A DNA stretch of 64,000 bases from Pseudoips prasinana (GCA_951640165.1 OX621252.1:23705934-23769933), one strand, 5' to 3'. Positions 40,451 to 50,833 are shown, numbered from the stretch's first letter. Notes: generated by a model from the sequence alone, not told the origin. Numbers and translations: made by a program.

Positions 40451-40825
40451 TTTAAAGCTTTTTACACGAGCAAGGAATACTTTGATGATAAATTAGGTTA
40501 AGCAAACAAACCTGACAGATTTAGATTGCAATATTGAATTTAAGAAAAGGCTTTCTGAATATCTTTAAAGTTTTTACACAAGCAAGGAATACTTTGATGA
40601 TAAATTAGGTTAAGCAAACATATATTGTGTGTGTAACTGTTAAATAAATTTAGACATTCATTATTTAAATTTAGTTAATAAATTAAAATTGTTTATTATG
40701 TGTAAGACATTTGCACACCGAAAGGCTTATATGGAACGGTATTTATTTAATTAGAAATAAGAACAATGTAAGACCTATATTTTTGCAAATAAAATAATGT
40801 GAATTTGAATTTAACGTATAGACTA
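40451..40825 (+). mobile_element. LINE 3' end, right part
   Basis: Continuation of the LINE at 34505-34806 after gypsy 1: CTTTAAAGCTTTTTACACGA, the third unit of the 112-bp repeat, then a 3' UTR ending GTGAATTTGAATTT. The stretch 40826-40964 behind it is unassigned. Confidence 0.7.
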
Positions 40826-40964
40826 TGTCTAACCATTTAGTGACAGTTAAAGTCAAAGGAAATTGGAACGTGCATTTTGTCACTAGATGGCGTTGATTAA
40901 TTTTTAAAAGTCGCTATAGAGATTTTCCGCCGTAGATAGTAGTCCCTGTAGCAACATAAATATT

Positions 40965-42225
40965 TTTTTCCGACCGATACACGCCGGAGTTCCCCAAGGC
41001 TCAGTCCTTGCCCCGCTCCTGTTCTCGCTGTACACCAGCGACATCCCCAGACCCAATAAGGCTCATCTAGCCCTCTTCGCTGACGACACAGCTCTCTATT
41101 ACTCCAGTAGGAGCACGTCAGTCATCCACCGAGAACTCCAATCCTCAGCCGACGCCCTCGGCGAATGGTTCAGGAAATGGAGGATCGAAGTCAACCCCAC
41201 CAAGAGCGCAGCCGTGCTCTTCTCTAGGACAGACCCCGCCCCCACCGCCGATCCCGTCCGAATGTTTGGTGAACCGATCCCCTGGGAGAAGAAAACCAAA
41301 TATTTGGGAGTGATCCTCGATCGGAAGTTAAACTTCAAGGACCATCTGACATACGCTCGTAACCGTGCCTCATTTGCCCTTTATCGATTACACGGCCTCC
41401 TGAATGCACGCAGTAAAATGTCCCTTGAAAACAAGGTGAGAATTTACAAGACGTGCATTCGACCCATGATGACCTATGCGAGCCCGGTCTTCGCGCACGC
41501 TAGGGATCAATTCATCCACCTCCTCCAGGTAGTCCAGAACAAGTTTATGCGACGAGCCGCGGGCGCACCAGGGTTCGTCCGTAACAAAAGCCTCCATGCC
41601 GATCTCCAATTGCCTACCATCAGGCAATGGATGAAGCATGCGTCCAAAAGGTACTTTGACTCTGCCACTCACCATCCAAGTAAATTGGTGGTACAGGCGG
41701 TCAAATACACTCCTTCCCGACTCTCACGCAAAAAAACCGTCGTCCGAAGAACGTCATAGACGAATCGGACGACGAGATCACCGTATACTTAAACCAAATC
41801 AAATCGATTAGAGACTCTCGCAACACTGCACAACCGATATTTCGTACTCGCCGGACGCGAGTACGACCGCGAACGCGTCGCGACCACCACCGTCCTCCAT
41901 GACCCTTAGTTTGCATTCGATCCGATGAATGCCCGCTCCGGACCTAAACCGGAAGCGAGGCCCGCGTCGCGCATTAACGTAGAGCGACAGTTGCACAAAA
42001 ATCCCTAAAACCACGATATCTCGCCCTCTCCTCGTCAGTATCCGCCCAGAGCCGAGGTTCGAGCCCCACAGGGGGCGCCCTCCGGCGCGGGTACTTAGTT
42101 TGTAGTTGAATTTTGCTAGGCGGTTAGAGCCCACGCTCTCCCCTACTGTCCGGTGAAGCAGTAAAAGCCAAAAGGCTAAAGCTAAAGCAGTAAAAGGCTG
42201 CGCGCGTCACGTTAAAAAAAAAATA
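40965..42225 (+). mobile_element. Jockey-clade LINE, 5'-truncated
   Basis: Starts inside the reverse transcriptase and carries a complete 3' end. The 3' UTR (41760-42215) includes GTCAGTATCCGCCCAGAGCC and ends GGCTAAAGCTAAAGCAGTAA, followed by an A-run. Fragments of the same 3' UTR are at 1-262 and 2036-2102. It is GC-rich compared with its surroundings, which suggests a younger insertion. Confidence 0.85.
40987..41759 (+). pseudogene. Jockey LINE reverse transcriptase, C-terminal part
   Basis: Reading begins with AGVPQGSVLAPLLFSLYTSD and the active site FADDTALYYSS, so only the second half of the catalytic domain is left. Then WRIEVNPTKSAAVLF, KYLGVILDRKLNFKDH, MTYASPVF and the C-terminal HASKRYFDSA to the stop at 41757. 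From the start to the stop there is no further break. No endonuclease, so it is dead. Confidence 0.9.
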
Positions 42226-42667
42226 TATATATATATATTTTTGTTAACAAGATCACCCGTTAATAAGATATGTGGTGAAATAGTATAAGCGAATTCTTGT
42301 TATCCAAACCAATGTGATCAGTAGTTATAAGCACACTGTAACTTTGGTGATTGAAATAAATCAGACGGGGTGTTGGTTCCACTCCCGTATGCACATTACA
42401 CTGATCTTTTTGGTTTTATTCAAACCCCAGTAAAGGACCCTAGTCCTAGGGTACTTCATATGGTCCATCGGAGTTGTGAGATGTGTGTGTCGGAGGATGT
42501 GACAAAGGGCAAGTTCCAGCGATATTAGGTGTTTTTACCTAGTCGGACGGAGAAACATCGTCCTCATATACTTCGGCTGTATGGCAGAAAGAAATACAAA
42601 ATTAAAATAAATTATTAAAGTCTAATTTATAAAGTTTAACGCGGGTAAAAGCGCGGAGCAAGAAGAG
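42226..42667. other. Unassigned, with Helitron scrap
   Basis: 42620-42665 (TTAACGCGGGTAAAAGCGCG) is the 3' piece of an H1 Helitron. The rest, including CTAGTCCTAGG at 42440-42450, is not assigned. Confidence 0.4.
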
Positions 42668-42845
42668 AATCAAGTAGAAGGACCGAAAGCTTTACGTGTC
42701 TCACAGGCTGTGGGTATAGAAACGCCAACTCGCAGTCTCGGGGCTGATACTAACAAATATTCTTAGCCAATAATCCCAATACTACTTTATTTTGCCTGAC
42801 CCGGGATTGGAACCCAGGACCTCATTATCATCGAGTTCTCAAACG
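42668..42845 (-). mobile_element. SINE family C fragment
   Basis: GACCGAAAGCTTTACGTGTC, AACGCCAACTCGCAGTCTCG and CCGGGATTGGAACCCAGGAC. Reverse orientation, degraded. Confidence 0.65.
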
Positions 42846-42864
42846 GATGAACCTGTTTTGAATT

Positions 42865-43055
42865 TTGTTTTTTTTGATGTGAAACAGGTTTCTGGCCTGG
42901 CGACGCATGCCGTTGTTTTTTTTTTTTCTTGTTGTGAAACATCTATAGCCGCACGTAAAACAGATTTCTGGCGTGGCGACGCATGCCGTGGCGCATGCGC
43001 AATCGACTTTTTATTTTATCATTATGACATATTTAGTTCCTATCACAATATGTTC
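42865..43055 (-). repeat. Repeat M, left part of the copy split by gypsy 2
   Basis: CATCTATAGCCGCACGTAAA, GATTTCTGGCGTGGCGACGC, CAATCGACTTTTTATTTTAT and GTTCCTATCACAATATGTTC. It corresponds in reverse to 25905-26060. The GTGGCGACGCATGCC block occurs twice. Confidence 0.75.
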
Positions 43056-43212
43056 TGAAATAAAACTATGAATTGCCTGAAAACATTATTATAGGCTTTA
43101 ATTGACTAAAATTGTTGACAACTGTGACATGATAATTATCTATCAAACATCATCATAGAGAAGACTATAAAAGGAGGATTATCTAAATATTTAGGTAATG
43201 AGTTTCATATCA
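43056..43212 (-). repeat. 3' LTR of gypsy 2
   Basis: Plus strand TGAAATAAAACT...GTTTCATATCA. Compared with the other LTR: about four substitutions and a 2-bp indel. Confidence 0.93.
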
Positions 43213-43606
43213 TTCTCCACCGCTTCGCTTAGAGACTGTAGTCTTGTAAATGAGCAGGTGGTCTTCTAATACGCCCAGATTTTCTAATTTCCACCTCTGG
43301 CTGTAACGCAGGTTGTAGTGAGACGACTCCAGGTGAAAGAGTGAGTTCAGCAACAGGCGCAGTATTGAGTGATGAAGTTTCGCCATGATTAATGCTTGTT
43401 GCGGGTGACTCATCTTGAGGTATTCAAATCTCCTGATCAGAGCCACGTGAACTCTCATCAGTTGCAAGCTCTCGAATTCTCTCTCCTTCATCTCCAATTG
43501 GAGCTAGGTGACGATTTGACACCGCTGTTACTAGGCCGTCTCTCAGTCTAGTAATGGAATAATCAGGGGTAACTTCAATTAGATCAGCCTCTTCCACTAA
43601 AGGCAT
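43213..43606 (-). pseudogene. gypsy 2 integrase C-terminal region
   Basis: MPLVEEADLIEVTPDYS and DGLVTAVSNRHLAPIGDEGE form the C-terminal region that follows the integrase core in this kind of element. It is in another frame than the core, so one base has been lost or gained near 43600. A later stop at about 43424 separates the end. Confidence 0.75.
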
Positions 43607-44766
43607 GTCATGTTCTTGTTGGGTCGAGCACAGCGTTTGACAAGGACCCGTCCGGCACTTGTGAACGATGTCGGAATGGAGGTGCCGTTTGGCGATTTCC
43701 GGGAGTGTTTAAACATCCTCTCATGCGGTGAACAGTTTATGGTAGTACAAAGCAGTGATCGTATAGAATGAAGAGCGTTATCAAGAACTTTCTCCCAACT
43801 CTCTATGGGCAAATTGTGGGAACGTAAACCTAACTGTATGGCTTTCCACAGCGTTGAGTTAAGTTTTTCAACTTGTCCGTTTCCTTGCGGGTTGTATGCC
43901 GTTTTGTTGCTTGTGGCGATACCACGAGAGTGCAGATATTCTTTTACTTCAGCAGATAAAAAGACAGCCCCTCGGTCTGAATGTATATAGCCAGGCATAC
44001 CAAACATCATAAACAGATTATTTAAATGTTTTATAACCGTCTTTGCACTCATATCTGAACATGGAAAAGCAAAAGGGAATCTGGAATATTCGTCTATAAT
44101 GGTGAGTATATACCGATTCATAGTTTTGCTTGGGACAGGACCTTTAAAGTCAATACTTAAACGCTCGAAGGGCGCGGTTGCTTTAACAAGCTTTGGAAGT
44201 GGGTCGGCATTTTTGAAAAATCTTTGTTTTATTTCTGCACATATCCGACAGTTGTTTGTCATCGTTCTAATATCTTCAATAGAATAGGCCAAGTTCTTTG
44301 TTTTTAGCCAGTGATGCATTCTTGTGACTCCTGGGTGGCATAAGTTTTCATGTAATTTATAGAGTCGCGTGAGTCGTGATGAGTTGTCCATGCTGGCGCA
44401 CACTCTGGATAACGTGTCAGCAACGTGGTTTTCTCGTCCTGGTCTATAAATAATATCATAATTATAGGGTGCCAGCTCTAGACGCCACCGCTGTATTTTC
44501 TCGTTTTTAATTTTACTAGAGTGTTTTGCGTTAAACATGAATGCTACCGATCTCTGGTCAGTGATCAACTTGAATGGTCTACATATCAAAAAATGGCGCC
44601 ACTTTTTGAGTGCCTCAACGATGGCATAGGCTTCCTTTTCGACGGCGAAATGATTTTGTTCGCTTTTATTTAGCGTTCTAGAATAAAATACTACTGGCCT
44701 GGAATCCTGTGAGAGTGATGCAGCAATTGTATGTTCCGAAGCGTCAGTTTCTACTGTGAATGGCAT
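43597..44766 (-). pseudogene. gypsy 2 RNase H and integrase core
   Basis: RNase H: TVETDASEHTIAASLSQ, HFAVEKEAYAIVEAL, KLITDQRSVAFMF and HVADTLSR. Integrase zinc region: HENLCHPGVTRMHHW to CRICAEIK. Catalytic triad: RLSIDFKGPVP (Asp), YIHSDRGAVF (Asp) and NPQGNGQVEKLN (Glu). 390 codons remain open, so the integrase core still looks sound. Confidence 0.92.
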
Positions 44767-45778
44767 TTGGTGAAGAAGATTTTGCGATCATCGATTTCAA
44801 GTCTTCAAAAGATTTCATCGCTTCAATGCCCAATGGAAAAGAAACCGTATGTGCAAGGGAATGTATTCTTTTGGAAAAGTTTGGCACCCACTTAGAATAA
44901 TGTGCGAACATGCCTAGTACTCTTCTTAGCGCAGGCATATCTTCTGGAGGAGGTAGGTTAAGTAATGGTTGTAGTCGATCGCTGTCAGGTTTGACAATGT
45001 GATTTTCAATCGAGTACCCTAATATTTTGAGTGATTTCTGATTAAATTTGCTTTTCTCTTTATTTAACGTCAACCCGTACGTGTCGGCTGCAAACAGAAA
45101 ACGGCTTAGATTCTGGTCATGCTCTTCTTGAGTATTTCCGCATATAGTTATGTCGTCTAGATACGCGAAGGTCCCAATTAAGCCTTCCTTTCTGATGATC
45201 CAGTCGATAGTTCTCTGGAAACTAGACACACCATTTGTCACTCCAAAAGGAATCCGACAAAATTGATACAGGTTACCAGCCGCTTCAAAAGCCGTATATA
45301 TACGTTCATGAGTGACAATTGGAATCTGATGATACGCACTCTGTAAATCAATGGCACTGAAGATACTATATTTAGAAACTCTCGTGACAATTTCTTCAAT
45401 ATTTGTTAACGGATAGGCATCCAAGAGCGTATACTTGTTGATTGTCAATGAATAATCTATAACCATTAGCTTTTTATGACTGGCAGTCCTGGTTATCAGC
45501 ACTTGTGCTCGCGAAGTTGATTTACTCTCCTCGAATTGTTGTTCCAGCAATTTCTTGATTTCACCTCTAATAAACTCCTGGTCTTCACAACTGTACTTCC
45601 GGGATCGTATGGCAATCGGTTTGCAATCAGAAGTAACGTTGTTGAACAGCGATATGGCAGGAACTGATGCCTCGGCGACAGAACAAACCTTCAGAGTGTC
45701 CTTCGGTTCACCTAATTCGAGCTCCAATGACGAATGTAGGCTGAGAAGATCGTGACCTATAATGACATCAGCGCACAA
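44744..45778 (-). pseudogene. gypsy 2 reverse transcriptase
   Basis: An open frame of 345 codons. IIGHDLLSLH marks the end of the protease region. Then MVIDYSLTINKYTLLDAYPL, FSAIDLQSAYHQIPI, CRIPFGVTNGVSSFQRTID, the active site AYLDDITICG, LNKEKSKF, ILGYSIENHIVKPD and RRVLGMFAHYSKWVPNFSK. All expected residues are present. It is out of frame with gag-protease upstream and RNase H downstream. Confidence 0.93.
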
Positions 45779-45794
45779 ATCTTTCGACTATTAC

Positions 45795-46934
45795 TTATAG
45801 TAATTGAACGTTGTCGTATGTGTTTTCTCCTAATTTGATATTTTGGACCGTAGCTCCGGTGACTTGCGACGTTAGAGTAAGGGAGGCCATGGAGATCATC
45901 TGACGACAGGGAGTTTTCTTCAAATGTGCTAGGTTAGTAAAATTTTCATTCATAAAACTAAAAATACTGCCTGTATATATTAGCGCCTCCGCTCTAATAC
46001 CTTTAATGAAGGCAGGGATCATAGCTTTTCTTAGAGATGCTGGCGCTGCGGCCATGATACTTACGGCGCAGTGTGCGCAATTCTCCGGAGGACTACTGGA
46101 CACAATGTGTGATTTGCTACGGCAGACAGACGCGTAATGACCTTTCTTGCTACAGATTTGACAGGTGACACCTGAGGCAGGGCAGTTTTTACGCCTGTGT
46201 AACCGGTCTCCTCCATAAAAGAAACATTTCCAATGGGATATTATGTTGCGCTTCGTCGCAGTAATAACAGCCGCTTGAGATGATTCATCTGTCTCAGCAG
46301 ACTGCTCATTGTTGACTTGAACGATGCTCCGCCCTTTAGATATTGTATTGACGGCTGGTAGGTTAAAATTTTGCGAGTTGTTCTCCGCCATTTCCATTGA
46401 TATTGCCTTTCTATAGGCGTCATCCAGAGTAAGTGTAAGGTTTTCAAGAAGGCGTTCTCGTTTTTTAGGTGATGTTAGACCAGGGATGAAAGCACCTCTT
46501 ATATGCTCGCTTTTATTTGTTTCGGCGTCCACTGCGGCAAAAGCACATTCTCTTGCTAACAGTTTACGGGCTTGTAGATACAAATCAATAGATTCACCGG
46601 GATGTTGGCGCCTAGTAGCGAGAAGATGCCGAGCAGTAATAATGTTTTTGGGCTTGATGAATAAAGCATCTAGTGTAGCCAATGCCACGTTGTATGTGGT
46701 ACAGTCACTGATTGTTTGGTATACGCGGGGCGATACATAGTTTATCAGCAACTGGAGTTTTAGGTCGTCTGAGAGCGCCGAAGTAACGGCAGCGGCACCA
46801 GCTCCATGAGACGCAGATGCGGCTTGTGGCGTCAGGAAATTGTTGAAGGTGCGTTTCCAGTGTTCCCATTCGGGGCCCGTGGAACTTAATGAATAATCAC
46901 CATCAAAGCGATCCGGTCTCAGAAACTTTTCCAT
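45795..46934 (-). pseudogene. gypsy 2 gag and protease, protease Asp changed
   Basis: 380 codons from ATG 46934. Gag: FLRPDRFDGDYSLSSTGPEW, AALFIKPKNIITARHLL-like region (DALFIKPKNIITARHL), RQHPGESIDLYLQAR and FIPGLTSPKKRERLL. One degenerate zinc knuckle (CFFYGGDRLHRRKNC) and one CCHC knuckle (CQICSKKGHYASVC). The protease active site reads ALIYTGSIFSFM, where DTG is expected; codon TAT at 45975-45977. Confidence 0.9.
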
Positions 46935-46949
46935 TTTAGTCAATTAAAT

Positions 46950-47108
46950 TGAAATAAAACTATGAATTTCCTGAAAACATTATTATAGGCTTTAATTCAC
47001 TAAAATTGTTGTCACAACTGTGACATGATAATTATCTATCAAACATCATCATAGAGAAGACAATAAAAGGAGGATTATCTAAATATTTAGGTAATGAGTT
47101 TCATATCA
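46950..47108 (-). repeat. 5' LTR of gypsy 2
   Basis: 159 bp, TGAAATAAAACT to TTCATATCA on the plus strand. Confidence 0.93.
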
Positions 47109-47213
47109 TGTTCTTTTCTGCATATTACTTTTACAAAATAATGTCGATGTTTCACATCTGCCAGGCGTCCCGTGACGGCTCACATTTTTTTTTAGTTCCT
47201 ATCACAATATGTT
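47109..47213 (-). repeat. Repeat M, right part
   Basis: Behind gypsy 2: TGTTCTTTTCTGCATATTAC and CTGCCAGGCGTCCCGTGACG, which correspond to 25830-25900 in reverse. Then TAGTTCCTATCACAATATGT occurs again, a local duplication of the sequence found at 43034. Confidence 0.75.
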
Positions 47214-47453
47214 CTTTTCGACTTCAACTTCGACTTCGACTTCTACTTGCACTTCGATTTGACTTCGACGTTGACTTCGATTGCGACTTATACTTCGACT
47301 TCGACTGCGACTTATACTTCGACTTCGTCTTCGACTTCGACATGACTTCGACTTTGACTTCGACTGCGACTTATACTTATACTTCGACTTCGACATCGAC
47401 TTCGACTTCGACTGCGACTTATACTTCGACTTCGACTTCGACTTCTGCATATT
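47214..47453. repeat. Hexanucleotide (TTCGAC) array, interrupted
   Basis: Runs of TTCGAC with variants TTGCGAC and TTATAC over about 240 bp. Translated it gives long low-complexity frames (Asp-Phe or Ser-Lys repeats), which are not genes. It sits between two copies of a 75-bp segment. Confidence 0.9.
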
Positions 47454-47520
47454 ACTTTTACAAAATAATGTCGATGTTTCAGATCTGCCAGGCGTCCCGT
47501 GACGGCTCACATTTTTTATT
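47454..47520 (+). repeat. Second copy of the 75-bp segment flanking the hexanucleotide array
   Basis: TCTGCATATTACTTTTACAA and TGCCAGGCGTCCCGTGACGG recur here exactly as at 47117-47190, 337 bp apart. From 47521 to 47754 follows an unassigned stretch that reads AAATGGCCGCCGCCACAAAA. Confidence 0.85.
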
Positions 47521-47756
47521 TGTTTGTAAGGTGAATTAGTCGGGAGTGTTCTTAGCTGTTTGATGAAAATCGGTCCAAAATGGCCGCCGCCACAAAATGG
47601 TGAATCACATTTTTTTTCCATAATTTTCTCAATATGGATATCAAATAAATGGGCTTGACTAATAGACAAAAGTCGGGGCTTTTTTAAATTATTAATTTAT
47701 TCTGGCTTTCGGTAGTGACAGATGTCAAAAAAATATTGTCAATAACACAACTTATA

Positions 47757-48625
47757 GTGCCACAAACTTATCTGGCCCGGTGGCCAAAAGTAGAACTAAC
47801 GAAGCCAGTTTGAAATGTCAATCGGCCTGTTATTTTCTTTTTGTGGTTTATAATTGTAAAAAATGCCGAAAGCTTTAAAAAGTGACGCGAGGAACGTTAT
47901 ATTACAAGTATTGAATTATATGAAGGAAGAAAAACGCCTTCAGGCTCCAATTATACCCTTCAATAAGTTGTATGAACGCGTAGCTGCTGCTACAGGTTAC
48001 TGTTTTCAGCTTCTGAAAAAATACGGAACTCTCCCTCGCACTTTAAATTCAAATATATATTTTGAAATATTCATTATTTATTTAATGTTCGCTATTTCCA
48101 TTGTAGGTGTCGGGGAGTGATTTGTAAGAAAACTTGTGAAAGAAAAAGAGCAAGCAGATGCAAAAATTTATAGCAGATCAGAATATTGGTAGATCGAATT
48201 CTGAAATGCCTACATTGATGGCAAAAGCATTGCAATCATGTACAAGATATTGAAAATGAGTATCGAAAGAGGGATGAATACTTAGACGAGCCTTTCATCA
48301 TTCATTTAGGTAGTGAAAGTGAAAGCAGTGATTACGATAATGATGATAATGAAATGACTTCTGAATTAAACAATTCCGGTGACATAATAATACCTGGAGT
48401 ATCTCCGTTAGAGAACACTCAGCATACATTTTATGTAAATGATCATAATTATTGTATAAATATATAAAGATTTGTAATGACAGTATTTCTTTGCTTTTTT
48501 GTGAAGTAATATTTACGTTACAATGTGCATATTATTTTTACCCATTTTATTGCAAGAAATAGTTACTAGCAACACTAAATGCGATAACAGCGACGCTGCC
48601 AGCGGACCAGATAAGTTTGCGGGAC
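47757..48625 (+). mobile_element. Tc1/mariner-superfamily (IS630-like) element, internally deleted
   Basis: The left end GTGCCACAAACTTATCTGGC continues CCGGTGGC. The right end GCCAGCGGACCAGATAAGTT, then TGCGGGAC, is its inverse with about five mismatches in 28. TA stands on both sides (47755-47756; 48626-48627), the target used by this superfamily. 869 bp long, with the N- and C-terminal ends of a transposase gene inside. Confidence 0.8.
47863..48465 (+). pseudogene. IS630-like transposase remnant lacking the DDE core
   Basis: Starts MPKALKSDARNVILQVLNYM, then LYERVAAATG, a helix-turn-helix-like N-terminus as found in IS630-like transposases of insects. An intron-like or foreign stretch follows, with a stop at 48118. 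After it, a short piece of C-terminal sequence (RDEYLDEPFIIHLGSESESS, with acidic NDDNEM) ends at about 48465. The catalytic DDE domain (about 200 residues) is absent. I infer the family from the ends, the TA target and these two pieces. Confidence 0.6.
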
Positions 48626-48627
48626 TA

Positions 48628-49264
48628 ATTTTGATTTATTACTTCCTTCTTTTTATTTATAAGAAGAATTTTGGAACGAAGTTCCTTATCGCGCGTTGTG
48701 AAAGGGGGCTAGACGGAAAGAATTAAGACGAAAAGTTGTAACGACACTTTTTGCTTTTTTTTATTACTAAAATTGTGCTTACTGATTAAGTTTATATTAC
48801 ATTATATTTGTTAATAATATTTTTATATTTCTTTCCATCCAGGTGTCCCTTGCCACCTCTCAAGATTTTTTATAATTAGAAGCGATAAATTCTTAATTTG
48901 TTCAAATTAGCCTGCTTGATATTATTTTTAAAAACCTATTGCTATCCATAATAGTAGTTTCTCGATGCGATCACGTCAATATTTCTACGTCACAATGAGT
49001 TTAATTGATTTCTATTCATGCCTATAAAGAGGTCTTATTCAAAATAAACATTTGTTTGGATTGAGCTGTATTTATATAGTTAAGTAAATATAACTCTTTG
49101 GGATTCAATACAGTAATCATTATATTTATTCAAGTGTATGCTTTGCATATTTATGACAATTAAGACTCTATGTAAGTTCATCATTGGTCTGGCTTTGGTC
49201 GAATACGAAAAATATTTGCCTTATAATCATCATAATATCAGCCGTAAGACTACCACTGCTAGAT
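48628..49264. other. No recognised feature
   Basis: GAACGAAGTTCCTTATCGCG at 48676 looks like a repeat boundary; the rest is AT-rich. No gene. Confidence 0.4.
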
Positions 49265-49265
49265 A

Positions 49266-49538
49266 ATAATATCCTGGGGCATTATTTACACACGGCCATC
49301 TGATTCCAAACTAAGCAGAGCTTGTATCTACTATGGAAACTAGATAACTGATGTACTACATATACCTACTGCTTTTCTTTTGTAAATACATAGTTATATG
49401 GATAACTTACACCCAGACTCAGGACAAACAGACATGTTCATGCACACAAATATCTGTCCTGGGTGGGAATCGAACCCACGACCTCCGGCGTGTAAAGCAG
49501 GCATTTGCCTACCACGCCAATAGGCCCGTCAACATAGG
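49266..49538 (-). mobile_element. SINE family A, full length
   Basis: Reverse copy with AATATCCTGGGGCATTATTT, CATGTTCATGCACACAAATA, TCCTGGGTGGGAATCGAACC and head TACCACGCCAATAGGCCCGT. Confidence 0.88.
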
Positions 49539-49645
49539 CCTAACCCAAAAATCTCCAGTAATACCGGTCTTGCGTTAGCCGCTGCACTCACAAGATCATG
49601 TTTCTGCCTTGTTAGATTAAGGGCGGACATTTTGATAAGCTTTGA

Positions 49646-49829
49646 AAAGCTGTGCCCTGCGGTTTTACCCGCATTAAACTTTATAAATTATAGCCTATGT
49701 GTTAATCCAGGGTATCAGATAACTCCATACCTGATTCTATTAAAATCCTTCCAGCTGTTTAGACGTGAAGAAGTAACAAACATACATACTCACGCACTCA
49801 CAAACTTTCGCCTTTATAATATTAGTAGA
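49646..49829 (-). mobile_element. Non-autonomous Helitron, short
   Basis: On the minus strand TCTACTAATATTATAAAGGC is the 5' end, and GCGGGTAAAACCGCAGGGCA plus CAGC is the 3' end (CTAG lost). 184 bp, same family as the 5' piece at 34349. Confidence 0.8.
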
Positions 49830-49984
49830 ATAATTTTTTTTCCCACGTCTCCGCTAGAGCAGTCAGAATAACATAGGTGTATGAAATGTATTTTATGTTA
49901 ATGTAGTATTTAAATTATTAATAGAAATTATATAAATCTCATTTATTACACCTTATTTATTTATTTTTCCTATTTTATACATAT

Positions 49985-50287
49985 TTATGCTTATAAAATT
50001 GATATATAAAACAATAATATACAAATAAATACGTAAAAAACAGAGCTCCCCCAGCGGCGGGATTATACGCCCTAGGCCGCCTGTGGTCAGGGCGACAGAG
50101 TGATGAACCTCCTCACGATGCGTGCCGTTCCCATAATTGCCGCCTTCTGTATCCAGCCCTTGACCCAGTGATCCAGTGAGAGCCCCTTAAGATGTTGGTC
50201 GAGGCTTTTTGCTATGATACCGTTTACGGAGACGACTATTGGGACAATTATATTGTTGAGTTTGCATCCCACATAGCGGTAATCTCG
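49985..50287 (-). pseudogene. LINE ORF C-terminal fragment
   Basis: On the minus strand NNIIVPIVVSVNGIIAKSL, then IQKAAIMGTARIVRRFITL and a stop. This peptide type (conserved VIPVVI...G, KAV...ARIVRRFL) ends the ORF of several lepidopteran LINEs. It is only about 60 codons long, followed by a 3' UTR with CGGGATTATACGCCCTAGGC-type sequence. Confidence 0.6.
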
Positions 50288-50410
50288 TTCATTTATATTA
50301 TTATTTTGTGATTTAATGATATTTTTTATACTTAGGTGGGTTGGGGTCTATTTTCTATCTTCTTCACTATATTAAATTCTTTTTATTTGTATTATTAATG
50401 TATTATATAA
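50288..50410 (+). mobile_element. LINE 3' UTR repeat
   Basis: Nearly the reverse complement of 8290-8405: TATTATTATTTTGTGATTTA, CTATCTTCTTCACTATATTA and TTCTTTTTATTTGTATTATT. Confidence 0.65.
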
Positions 50411-50833
50411 TATATAATACGTCATAATAATAATACCTTTAATATAGACAGAACCATTGACAATATGTAGAAAAATATTAGACTTAAACTAGATAATTAA
50501 ACATAATCTCTTGACAAAATTTTATAAATGTTTTCATACAAGATGTACCTAAATATCTATGTTACTAGAAATAATATCTAATGTATACAACTATATTACT
50601 GCAAACATGTTCTGACTATTTACAAGCGCTTTTTTGAAGTCTACGTGAATAAAAACCTTTTTTATTTTTATTTTATTTATTTATTTTATAAGATTTTCAT
50701 TGTGTACCTTTCTGTTATTGTATCGTTTTCGTTGTTATCTCCGTCCTGGTAATGAATTAACGATTTTTTCTTTCTTTCTTTCAAAACTCCATGAAGATTT
50801 TAGTTGATATATTTAGAAGACGTTCCAGCATGA
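50411..50833. other. AT-rich DNA
   Basis: No gene. TTTTTTCTTTCTTTCTTTC at 50766 looks like a LINE 3' tail end. Confidence 0.4.

Larger units (their letters stand above)
43056..47108 (-). mobile_element. Ty3/gypsy LTR retrotransposon 2
   Basis: 4053 bp in reverse, with LTRs of 157 and 159 bp. Target duplication TGTTC at 43051-43055 and 47109-47113. The unoccupied paralogue at 25897-25925 has TGTTC (reverse GAACA) only once. Order: gag and protease, reverse transcriptase, RNase H, integrase, no env. A purine-rich tract GCGGTGGAGAA abuts the 3' LTR. Gag starts about 15 nt behind the 5' LTR, so a normal tRNA primer site is not evident. Frames are shifted between the main parts. Confidence 0.95.

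Noticed and set aside
47202..47669. 155-codon Ser/Lys-rich frame
   Set aside because: Product of the TTCGAC hexanucleotide array; the other strand gives an equally long Asp/Phe-rich frame.
50087..50272. Short conserved peptide as a host gene
   Set aside because: It is the C-terminal end of a LINE protein followed by a LINE-like 3' UTR.
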